The position numbers and the translations under genes were made by a program. From contig MPNC01000002.1 in assembly GCA_002238825.1 (NCBI GenBank), positions 549,180 through 613,179 of the forward strand: a DNA stretch of 64,000 nucleotides, written 5' to 3'. This document shows, one piece after another, positions 18,406 to 26,164 of the stretch. Every line of letters begins with the position of its first letter. Positions within the stretch are counted from its first letter, which is position 1. The notes beneath the pieces are model-generated. The model was not told the DNA's origin, searched no databases, and was given only the letters and a program-made list of their open reading frames with translations. Origin of the DNA: SAR202 cluster bacterium bin87 (lineage in GTDB: Bacteria; Chloroflexota; Dehalococcoidia; Lucifugimonadales; UBA3495).

Positions 18406-18906
18406 ATGACTAACGACTGGGTACCCTGTGCCCGTTGCAAGATTAACAGCGTGCCGAAGTGGCGCTTTAAATCAGGGAAACGATGGTGCCTCCGCTGTTC
18501 ATTCAACAAAGAGGATGAACAGGGGTGGAAACAACATGGAATGGTCTGGCCATGGTCATTGCGCCCGCCGACTACTGAACAAATTGTCTGGTTGCGTGAG
18601 CTCCAAAACGACCGTTGCGGGATATGCGGGAAGGACCTGTCCACGTTGAGCCACGGGTCATGGGTATTGGACCACGATCACGCGACAGGTTACGTTCGAG
18701 GATTACTCTGTCAACCTTGCAATTCATCCGAAGGGAAGCGGGAGTACCGGGATGTCCCTGAATTTGAGAACTACAGACGTGCCCCCCCTTCGATGATGGG
18801 CAAATCGGGGTTTCAAATACTACTGGTCCCATATACCCAGACCCGGAGCACCTTGGATAGGCAAAAAAAAGCCAGCGAACGTGTGATAACATCCAGCCAT
18901 GGCTAA
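18406..18906 (+). CDS. Recombination endonuclease VII-like HNH protein (transposon cargo)
   Basis: A 166-residue protein. The N-terminus carries a zinc ribbon (CARC...CLRC). The middle has the phage T4 endonuclease VII family signature: CGICGK, then LDHDHATGYVRGLLCQPCN (His-Asn catalytic core with four zinc cysteines). T4 endonuclease VII resolves branched DNA; here it could act on transposition intermediates or on invading DNA, which is inference. The start at 18406 is the first Met before the ribbon. It overlaps the transposase start by 8 bases. Confidence 0.85.
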   Translation: MTNDWVPCARCKINSVPKWRFKSGKRWCLRCSFNKEDEQGWKQHGMVWPWSLRPPTTEQIVWLRELQNDRCGICGKDLSTLSHGSWVLDHDHATGYVRGLLCQPCNSSEGKREYRDVPEFENYRRAPPSMMGKSGFQILLVPYTQTRSTLDRQKKASERVITSSHG

Positions 18907-20176
18907 ATTCACCGAAACCGTAACCCGCACCGTCGCCTGCCCGTACTGCTCCCATGACAAGGTTGTCAAGAACGGTAGGAACGCCAACGGGAAGCAGACC
19001 TACCGCTGCAAGCAGTGTTCCAAGCGGTTCCTGCACACGGGGCAAGTAGGTGGACACCGGGCCACCGCCGAGCAGATCGGGATGGCGGTCAGGATGTACT
19101 ACGGCGGAACGTCGTACAAGCAGACCGCCGAGACGATGGCTGACGGGCACGACATTGCCGAACCGTCCAAAGAGACGCTGTACCGCTGGGTCACCGAATA
19201 TACCGAGATCGCCAAAGACATCCTCGACGACCACCCGGCGCACACGTCGGGCAAGTGGGTAGCCGACGAAGTTCAGGTCAGGGTCGGCGGCGAGAAGTAT
19301 TGGCTGTGGAACGTGATGGACGCCGGCACCCGCTACGCGCTGGCGGTTCACCTGTCGCCCAACCGCGACCAACGCGCCGCCGTAGCCGTGATGCGAAAGG
19401 CGATGGCGTCGGCGGACGCGCCGCCCAGGTCAATCACCACCGACAAGCTCGGCAGTTACACCAGCGCGATCAAGGCGGTGTTCCCGGAGGCGGACCATAT
19501 CCAGTCCGAGGGCATTCGTGCGCGGGTGAATAACAATCTGTCGGAACGGTTGCAGGGCACCATCCGAGACCGTGAAAAGACGCTGCGCGGACTGGACGGG
19601 ATGGAGTCGGGTCAGCGGTACTTTGACGGGTGGGCCGTCAACTACAACGTCATCAGGGAACACGAGGGCATCGACTTTCAGACGCCGGCGGAAATGGCCG
19701 GCGTCAATCCGCCGTTCACCGAATGGGCGGACGTTGTGCGGGTTGCGGCCACGGACGACAAGCGCAAGGGCGACGCGCCCGACATGGCGGAAGTTGCGGA
19801 CCGGGCGGAACGGCACGGGGAATCCACGGCGCCGCCGACAACTCACTTTGTGCCGGACCCGACGAGGCGCACCCGCCCAAAAGGTGAGACGGACACCGAC
19901 GATCCCGATGAGGATTGGCCCCCGACGCCGGCGACGGTGGCGCGGTGGCGGGCGGATGATGAGGACGCGCCGGTTCCCAGCGTCGAGCGACGGGTTGTAA
20001 CGCAGCGCACCGACATCGGGCGGGTTTTCGCGGGGCGACAGACTGGCAGCGGGCGGCGTGTTCGCCAGCCCTTGCCCAAAGGCAAGATCGTCAAGCCGAA
20101 AAAGCAGCGCACGACTGCAAAGCACGACTCGCTGCAAAAGGCGTTGAGCAAGCGCGGACGCGCTCGGAGGCGATGA
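18899..20176 (+). CDS. DD34E transposase with N-terminal zinc ribbon
   Basis: The 425-residue protein begins with an InsA-like zinc ribbon (C14, C17, C37, C40), then a helix-turn-helix region (TSYKQTAETMADGHDI). The RNase H-fold core follows, with D123 (WVADEVQV), D182 (ITTDKLGSY) and E216 (NNLSERLQ). The D-E spacing of 34 residues is typical of IS6/IS240-type enzymes, as are the 8-base duplications. After about residue 275 there is a 150-residue acidic then Arg/Lys-rich tail that looks disordered and is longer than plain IS6 enzymes. The catalytic triad is intact, so the element may still be active. Confidence 0.9.
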   Translation: MAKFTETVTRTVACPYCSHDKVVKNGRNANGKQTYRCKQCSKRFLHTGQVGGHRATAEQIGMAVRMYYGGTSYKQTAETMADGHDIAEPSKETLYRWVTEYTEIAKDILDDHPAHTSGKWVADEVQVRVGGEKYWLWNVMDAGTRYALAVHLSPNRDQRAAVAVMRKAMASADAPPRSITTDKLGSYTSAIKAVFPEADHIQSEGIRARVNNNLSERLQGTIRDREKTLRGLDGMESGQRYFDGWAVNYNVIREHEGIDFQTPAEMAGVNPPFTEWADVVRVAATDDKRKGDAPDMAEVADRAERHGESTAPPTTHFVPDPTRRTRPKGETDTDDPDEDWPPTPATVARWRADDEDAPVPSVERRVVTQRTDIGRVFAGRQTGSGRRVRQPLPKGKIVKPKKQRTTAKHDSLQKALSKRGRARRR

Positions 20177-20391
20177 TGGTTCTCGGTGTTACGGCGGACT
20201 TTATTTACGGTGTGCTGATAGCGCAGATACCCTACGTTGCATTTTTTATTTTCGTGGGAGTAGCGTATTCTCGATGGAAACGGCGACATCTGCTATCAAA
20301 CCCACAAGCCATCCAAGAGATATTGCGGCAAACACTACCAACGCAGCCATCGCGAGAACCGACAGCAAAAAATGTGTCGGAGACTGACTAG
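20173..20391 (+). CDS. Small single-span membrane protein (transposon cargo)
   Basis: A 72-residue product with one hydrophobic segment (about residues 9-32), then a basic stop-transfer (SRWKRRH) and a polar tail. It shares ATGA with the transposase stop, indicating translational coupling. No family recognised; an opposing ORF on the other strand makes this a moderate call. Confidence 0.45.
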   Translation: MMVLGVTADFIYGVLIAQIPYVAFFIFVGVAYSRWKRRHLLSNPQAIQEILRQTLPTQPSREPTAKNVSETD

Positions 20392-20483
20392 CGAACCGCA
20401 GCGCCCAAATCAGCAAGTCCATATCCATCCTCTGCATCCTCGCCGGTCGCGTCGCCAAACAGTCGCCGGCGGGGATGTTCGTT

Positions 20484-21996
20484 TTACCGCCGACGCCGTC
20501 CGCGTCGGCCTTGCGCCCTGCCCATCCGCAGGTTGTTTTCGTTCTTCATCCAACCATTGGCCCGATTGACTTCCTGCAAGCCGATCAGCGTGTAGCGGTC
20601 ACGCTTTTCCTTGTTGCACGGCGGGCACAGCAGGGTCAGATTTTCGTAGGCGTCGGTTCCGCCCTGTGAGCGTGGGTTGATGTGGTCAACTTCGAGCACT
20701 CGCGGGTCAAACTGGTAGTCCGCGCCGCAGCCCTGACAGAAGGCCCCGATGTCGGTCAACAGCCGCCCGTGATGCGTCCGAGGGGCGGGATAGCGCAATG
20801 CGCGGCCTGTGGGCGTCCGCAGCGTCAACGTGGCCGGTTCGCCGCCGTCTGTCCGCTGCGGCGGGTTTTGGGAGTAGGTGATTTCCTGACGCGGGTTGAA
20901 CAGTAGTTGGCGGTTCAGCTCCAGCCGCCGGATAACCTGCTCGTGCGCCCCTTCCCAAATGTCCATGCCGACCCACTGCCGGCCCAACCGTTCGGCGGCA
21001 ACCGGCGTCGTGGCGCAGCCGCAGAACGGGTCAAGCACCAGATCGCCGGGATTGCTGCTGGCAAGGATGATGCGCTCGTAGAGCGGTAGCGGTTTCTGTG
21101 TCGGGTATCCGGTATCTTCGTTGCCGCGGGTTTCGTTGATGTCATCCCATAGCGCGTTGCGGATGCGCCCTGCTTTCGGGCGGATTTTGCGCCACAGTTC
21201 GCCGCGCTCGATTACCAGTTCGCCGGCGGCGTCCAACGCTTCCATCGTCGCCAAGCCGACTTTCCAGCCTGAAGGATGGGGGGGGGGTGAAGCCGCGATA
21301 CTCATAGCACAGGTTCGGCCTCGGGCTTGCGCTGGGGCGGTTGTAGGCCAAGTCCAGGTAGTACGGGCCGGTGTCGTCTCTGAAGCGGAACGAATCCATG
21401 TAGCCGGGCTCGTAGGGTTCCAGTACGCGGGTCTGGTCAAAGAATGCGTCGGCAGTCTTGCCGTAGAACAGGATGGTATCGGTATTCGAGTTATACCGCT
21501 TGGCCTTGAATTGGGAACCCTTGAACCCGCGCCGTGTCCGTTTCCACACAACCGCGTTGCGGAAGTTGCTCCGGCCAAAGATGGCGTCCAGGAGGCATTT
21601 GCCCCAAGCGCCGGCGGTGTCGTCCAGGTGGAGATAAAGGCTCCCGTCGCCGGCCAGAACCCGGTGCATCTCCAAAATGCGGACACCGAGCCAGCACAGG
21701 TACGCGGCCATGTCGTCGCCGTAGGCGGTCTTGGCGGCGGTGATTACCGCCCACACTTCGGGTTGGTCGCGTTGTATGGCGACAAGCCAGTCGTCGTGAA
21801 CGTCCTCATCCCATCGCCAGCGGTCTTGAAACCGCGCGTCTTTGGCGGTGCTGTCCGGCGTGGCGTGGAAGTCGCGGCCCTTGTTGAACGGGGGGTCGGT
21901 GGCGATCAGGTTGACCGTTCCGGTGTTCATACCGCGCAGAAAGTCGAGGCTGTCGCCGTGGTAGAGCGTGCGGTTCGAGTAGTTCCGTTCTGGCAT
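20484..21996 (-). CDS. DNA methyltransferase fused to C-terminal HNH, frameshifted at a C10 tract
   Basis: The first part (from 21996) carries motif IV DPPFN (LIATDPPFNKGRD), LYLHLDDTAGAWGKCLLD and VVWKRTRRG. After the shift come TQKPLPLYERII and motif I DPFCGCATTPVAAE. The order motif IV before motif I is the beta-class amino-methyltransferase layout. The last ~90 residues are an HNH module (CQGCG, VDHINPR, NLTLLCPPCN). The frames meet at a run of ten C (minus strand; 21278-21287). With nine C the reading GFTPPHPSGWKVG is continuous and the gene is 504 codons. The extra base may be assembly error, a real mutation, or a phase-variable tract. A methyltransferase-nuclease fusion beside an HNH paralogue suggests modification or restriction activity. 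Confidence 0.82.
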
Positions 21997-22027
21997 GGTG
22001 ACCGCCCCGTTGCCTTATAGTTCGGGG

Positions 22028-22066
22028 CGATGCTACCATACCCATCACGCACAAACAAACGGAACC
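22028..22066 (-). repeat. Right terminal inverted repeat (39 bp)
   Basis: Exact reverse complement of 17530-17568. The methyltransferase start (21996) lies 31 bases inside, a spacing nearly equal to that of the HNH gene at the left end (28 bases), which suggests a promoter within the repeat. Confidence 0.95.
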
Positions 22067-22074
22067 CGCGGAGG
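22067..22074. repeat. Right target-site duplication of the transposon
   Basis: CGCGGAGG, identical to 17522-17529. In the reconstructed host gene this encodes the ALR-D junction of the binding protein. Confidence 0.88.
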
Positions 22075-23762
22075 GCCTGGGCCTTGACCTCGGGATCAAC
22101 GCTCTGGGTGGCCGTGTCATAGAGCACATCGGTCATGGGGTCCACGGAGGTGCGCCAGAAGCCGGCGTTGCCGCTGCGGTTGTAGAACCGGAGGGTGATG
22201 TCAGCGGGGCGATAGGTGCCGCGAGTGGCGGCCAGGGTGCCGTGGGTCTTGCCGGGGCGGTAGTACTTGGCGCGGTAGTCGGACCACTTGATGGCCTCGG
22301 TTTCCACATCAATGCCGATCTGGGTCAGGTAGGTAAAGGCGGCCTCGCCCATGGGGATCATTTCGGGGACGCCGGGAAGCTCAGTAAGCAGCAGGTTGAG
22401 CTTGTAGCCCTTATGGCCGGACTCTTCGAGGAGTTGGGCAGCCAGTTCGGGATCAAAGCCGTACTTGTCGTCGAATTCCTCGGTCCAGCGCGGGCTGTAG
22501 CCCGGGAGAGCCGGGTGGTATCCCCACACGGTGTGCTGGCGTCCGATTCCGCCGAACAGTTCCCGATTGATTTCCTCGCGGTTGATGGAGCGGTTGATCG
22601 CCTCGCGGACCTTGGGGTCCAGGTGAGGTTCATCGGCTTGGTAGAAGCAGTTTTCGAACCCTTCCGCGAGGCAGGGCCCGGCTTCTTCAGGGTTGTACAC
22701 GCCGCCGATGATGAAGGCGACCTGGATGGAAGGCAGCTCGCTCTGGAGCACTTCCAGTCCGGAACCCTGCGCGTCAGTGTGCAGCTCACGGCTGATCTCG
22801 CCGATCTGGACCTGTCCGGTCTGAAGCTGGGCCAGGCGCGTGGTTTCCTCGGGGATCAGGACGTACTCCATCTCATCGAAGAAGGGGGAGCGGCGATAGT
22901 GGTCAGCGTTACGCGAGTAAAGGATGTTGACGTCGACGGTGCGCTCCTCGAATACCCAGGGGCCGACGCCAGCGGGCTTGAGCTGTAGTTGCTCTATGCC
23001 CTCGGCCTCATACTGGGCCTTGGAGTAGACAAAGAGGTTGCCCTGCTGGGCTCCGGCAAAGAAATCCATCAGGGAGTTGGGGGTCTTGAGGTTGAATTGG
23101 ATGGTGTTGTCATCCAGAGCCACGATGTTGGTCGCAAGTTCCTCTTCGTTATCGCCGAAGAGACCACGGAAGAGGCCGGTGTCGGTGGCGATGGCATCCT
23201 CGCGGACGATGAACCCGGCGCTAACCAGCACGTCGTGGGCGGTGAAAGCGCCCCAATCGCCGTGGAAGTTCACGTCGTCGCGCAGCTGGAAGGTCCACTG
23301 CGTTCCATCCTCGTTGGCCTCCCAACTGGTGGCCAATCCCGGCACCAGGGAGCCGTCGAAACGGTCAGTGTGGACCAGCGGGTCGGTGAAAGGCCTGACC
23401 TGGGTGTTGGCCGAGGTAGTGGTGCCCAGCCAACTGCCCGTGAGTTGCTGCACCGGCGGGATCGTCGCGATGCGCAGGCGGCCGCCGAGCGCCGTGGTCT
23501 CCTGGGCTGCAGTGGGCGTGTTGGTGGGGCTGGGTGTCGCGGTCGCCACAACCGTGGGAATGGCTGTCGGCGGTTCCGACGCGGTGGGTTCAGCGGCGGC
23601 GGGCGCCTGCTGCTGACCCTGCTGGGTTTGCTGCTGCTCGGACGAAGGCTGCGAAGCCGGCGCCGCAGGAGCGGCCGGAGTTTCGCTGGCGCCGCCACAG
23701 GCGATGCCGATCGCCAGCAGCAAGGCCCCGGCGAGGGCGAAAACTATCGTAGGTTTAACCAA
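22067..23762 (-). pseudogene. 5' part of a transposon-split peptide-binding lipoprotein gene (SBP_bac_5)
   Basis: Extracytoplasmic binding protein of the DppA/OppA family. The TTG at 23762 is the likely start (GGGAGGG upstream). It is followed by a lipoprotein signal ending IGIACGG, then a Pro/Gln/Ala-Thr linker (residues ~25-75) and the SBP_bac_5 core (DGTQWTFQLRDDVNFHGDWG; DPKVREAINRSINREEI). It is close to the intact paralogue at 26165-27997. It stops matching at the transposon (ALR); reading runs on into the inverted repeat and adds about 45 foreign residues. The last ~55 native residues are at 17361-17529. Loss of the C-terminal strand probably inactivates the protein. Confidence 0.93.
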
Positions 23763-23827
23763 TTTGTTCCCTCCCAGAAACGATGACAATATGGCCGTCG
23801 CGGACGCGACCACAACGACGAGGGCGA

Positions 23828-23856
23828 AGTATAAGGATTGAATACCGCCCGGTCAA
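23828..23856 (-). promoter_or_regulatory. Promoter of the split SBP-DppBC operon 1
   Basis: On the minus strand TTGACC (23851-23856) and TATACT (23828-23833) are separated by exactly 17 bases. A start near 23821 gives a leader of about 60 bases to the TTG at 23762. Upstream, an inverted repeat CGTAATT / AATTACG (23893-23899 and 23906-23912) could be an operator. Nothing else was seen in the rest of the gap up to the operon 2 terminator. Confidence 0.65.
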
Positions 23857-24112
23857 AAGCATGGTAAGCGATAATCTTGCTGGCTTACTGTACGTAATTC
23901 GTAACAATTACGTTCGTGATATTACGCATAATGCGACAACTACGGATGTGATTCTGCGATCTTATGCCATGAAATCGACACCACCAGCGTCGGGATTGGT
24001 CGATTTATCGCTCTGGTGCGCCGGATTACGGACGCGCCCCGGACACGCTGACCGACCAACAACCACGGGAGGCCCGGGCGGTGGCCGTGTCAATGCGACC
24101 GGCCAACACGAA

Positions 24113-24137
24113 AACGCCCGTGCGGCGCACGGGCGTT
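24113..24137 (-). terminator. Rho-independent terminator of operon 2
   Basis: An 11-base perfect stem (AACGCCCGTGC / GCACGGGCGTT) with a 3-base loop lies 31 bases past the DppC-like stop. On the minus strand it is followed by TTTCGTGTT, a T-rich run in the correct direction. Confidence 0.7.
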
Positions 24138-24167
24138 GCATATTCGCAGGATCAGGCCCGCAGAATG

Positions 24168-25103
24168 CTAAACCTGGCGCTGCTTGGGGTCCAGGCGGTC
24201 GCGCAACCAGTCGCCGAGAAGATTCATGCTGAGCACCACCAGCATGATAGCCATGCCGGGCAGCAGGGAGACCCACCAACCCTTTTCGGACGCCACCAAC
24301 TCGCGGCCGTCGGCAACCATGAGGCCCCACGCCGGGTTGGGCCGGGGAACTCCCGCGCCCAGGAAGCTCAGGGTGCTTTCAAGGATGATGACGAAGCCCA
24401 CCTGCAGCGTCGCCAGCACCACCAGGCTGTTGAAAACGTTGGGCAGGATGTGCTTGAACATGATGCGAATGTGCCCGGAACCGGCGACCTGGGCCCGGGA
24501 GACAAAGTCCTGCACGCGCACCGCCAGCGTTTCGCCACGGGCCAGGCGGGCATAGCGCGACCACAGCAGCACGACAATGACTCCAATGACCGTGCTGGTC
24601 CGGGGCCCCAGCGCCGCCACCAGCACCAGACCCAGCAGGATGATCGGGATGGATAACGAGATATCCACCAGGCGCATGATGAGCGCGTCGACCCAACCGC
24701 CCCAGTATCCGGCCGTGATGCCGAGAGCGGTGCCTATTACCCCGCTTACGACTATGGCGATCATCGCGATGATGACTGAAATGCGGCTCCCGTATATGAT
24801 CCGGGTCAAGATGTCTCGACCCACCTTGTCGGTGCCCAGGAGGTGCTCGGAATTGCCACCTTCCTGCCAGACCGGGGGTTGCAAGCGGCTGCTGAGGCTA
24901 CCCCGGGTTGGATCATGCGGAGCGATCTGGTTGGCGAAGACGGCCGGAATGACCAGCACCACCAGCAGGATCACCACTGGGAACCACGGCGCACGCCGCA
25001 GTTCCGCGATCCCCAGGCTGAGGCGAGACTGCTGAGTCAGGGAATCCCCGGCGCTCTGCTCTGGGGCGGCGGGAACCGGGCTGGTGCGATCTTCAGCGGC
25101 CAT
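24168..25103 (-). CDS. Peptide/nickel-type ABC permease, DppC family (operon 2)
   Basis: A 311-residue permease, close paralogue of 15415-16347 throughout the core ([53 protein letters not shown], final DPKQRQV). It has the DppC-specific [16 protein letters not shown] loop and six predicted membrane helices. It ends the intact SBP2-DppB2-DppC2 operon. The N-terminal ~25 residues differ from the paralogue, which suggests older duplication. Confidence 0.93.
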   Translation of the reverse strand: MAAEDRTSPVPAAPEQSAGDSLTQQSRLSLGIAELRRAPWFPVVILLVVLVIPAVFANQIAPHDPTRGSLSSRLQPPVWQEGGNSEHLLGTDKVGRDILTRIIYGSRISVIIAMIAIVVSGVIGTALGITAGYWGGWVDALIMRLVDISLSIPIILLGLVLVAALGPRTSTVIGVIVVLLWSRYARLARGETLAVRVQDFVSRAQVAGSGHIRIMFKHILPNVFNSLVVLATLQVGFVIILESTLSFLGAGVPRPNPAWGLMVADGRELVASEKGWWVSLLPGMAIMLVVLSMNLLGDWLRDRLDPKQRQV

Positions 25104-25168
25104 ATCGGAACGATCTCCTCGTTTGAACCCGGCGGTCGGCGGGACAGATCACACCGGATATCAGCAGA

Positions 25169-26089
25169 CTAGCTGAATCGGATCCGGGGGTCGACGTAGG
25201 CGTACGCGATGTCCACCAGCAGGTTCGCCGTGATGTAGACCAGGCAGAAGACGATGACCACCGCCTGGATGACGGGGAAGTCCCTGGCAATTGTGCTGTC
25301 CACTGCCAGCAGGCCGACGCCGGGCCAGGCGAAGACGAACTCGATGCTTACGCTCCCGACCATGAGGGAACCCATGATCAGCGCGAAGTAGGTGAACGGC
25401 GCTATGGCCGCGTTGCGCAGGCAGTGCTTCCAGACGACCTTGCGCTCGGATACGCCCTTGATGCGGGCCAGCTTGACGTATTCGGTATCCAGAACGTCCA
25501 GCATCGAAGACCGAACCAGACGCATCAGGGCGGCAACCTGAAACCATCCGATGGCGATGGCCGGCAGGATGAAAGACCTGATGCCCGATTTGCCCGAGGT
25601 GGGCACCAGTTCGAGATGGACGGCGAAAATCCACATCAACACCAGGCCCAACCAGAAAGCCGGCAGCGATTGGCCGGTAAGAGCCAGTACTTTCCCCGCG
25701 TAGTCGAAGAAAGTGTCCTTCTTGACCGCCGACAGCACACCCACGGGAACGGCGATCAGCGTTGCCACCAGCAACGCCAACCCGGCCAACTGGGCCGTAG
25801 CGGGCAATCGGTCCAGGACCAGGCCGATTGCCTGCTGATCCCGGTGCTTGATGGACTCGCCGAAATCACCGGTCAACGCGTTACCCAGGAACTTGAAGTA
25901 CTGGATGTAGAGCGGCTTGTCCAGACCCCAAGCCGCGCGGACACGCTCGGCGTCTTCCACCGTGGCTTCCAGGGGGAGCAGCACGTCCAGCGGATCCCCG
26001 GCGATGCGGGCGAGGCTGAACACAATCACCGTCAGCACCAGCAGGGCCAGGATGGATTGGACGATCCGTATCAGGATGTAGCGTTGCAC
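25169..26089 (-). CDS. Peptide/nickel-type ABC permease, DppB family (operon 2)
   Basis: A 306-residue permease with MQRYILIRIVQSILALLVL as first helix, IAGDPLDVLLPLEATVEDAE, GQSLPAFWLGLVLMW, and an EAA loop (YVKLARIKGVSERKVVWKHC). Partner of the DppC-like protein 65 bases downstream. Paralogue of 16360-17283 with strong identity. No ATPase gene is adjacent. Confidence 0.93.
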   Translation of the reverse strand: MQRYILIRIVQSILALLVLTVIVFSLARIAGDPLDVLLPLEATVEDAERVRAAWGLDKPLYIQYFKFLGNALTGDFGESIKHRDQQAIGLVLDRLPATAQLAGLALLVATLIAVPVGVLSAVKKDTFFDYAGKVLALTGQSLPAFWLGLVLMWIFAVHLELVPTSGKSGIRSFILPAIAIGWFQVAALMRLVRSSMLDVLDTEYVKLARIKGVSERKVVWKHCLRNAAIAPFTYFALIMGSLMVGSVSIEFVFAWPGVGLLAVDSTIARDFPVIQAVVIVFCLVYITANLLVDIAYAYVDPRIRFS

Positions 26090-26112
26090 AATCAGTCGCC
26101 TTATCGATGGTC

Positions 26113-26136
26113 AGGGGCGAATATACATTCGCCCCT
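26113..26136 (-). promoter_or_regulatory. Intercistronic hairpin between binding-protein and permease genes (operon 2)
   Basis: A perfect 10-base stem (AGGGGCGAAT / ATTCGCCCCT) with an ATAC loop sits between the SBP2 stop (26165) and the DppB2 start (26089). It corresponds in position, not sequence, to 17306-17335. Confidence 0.55.
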
Positions 26137-26164
26137 CCGTATACGCCGGGAAATTGGCGGCCTG

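Larger units (their letters stand above)
17530..22066. mobile_element. 4.5-kb transposon with nuclease and methyltransferase cargo, inserted in an SBP gene
   Basis: Boundaries are directly visible: 39-base perfect terminal inverted repeats (17530-17568 and 22028-22066), 8-base direct duplications CGCGGAGG outside them, and an interrupted host gene whose halves rejoin in frame. Contents in order: HNH nuclease (+), small ORF (+), endonuclease VII-like protein (+), DD34E transposase (+), small membrane protein (+), and a convergent methyltransferase-HNH fusion (-). The cargo genes at both ends start about 30 bases inside the repeats and read inward, so the repeats may carry their promoters. The terminal GGTTCCG and the 8-base duplication resemble the IS6 group, but the element is far larger than a plain IS. 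Confidence 0.93.

Noticed and set aside
20246-20458. 70-residue minus-strand ORF with two hydrophobic segments inside the transposon
   Set aside because: It lies opposite the small plus-strand ORF that is translationally coupled to the transposase. Hydrophobic antisense frames are common, and no Shine-Dalgarno was convincing.
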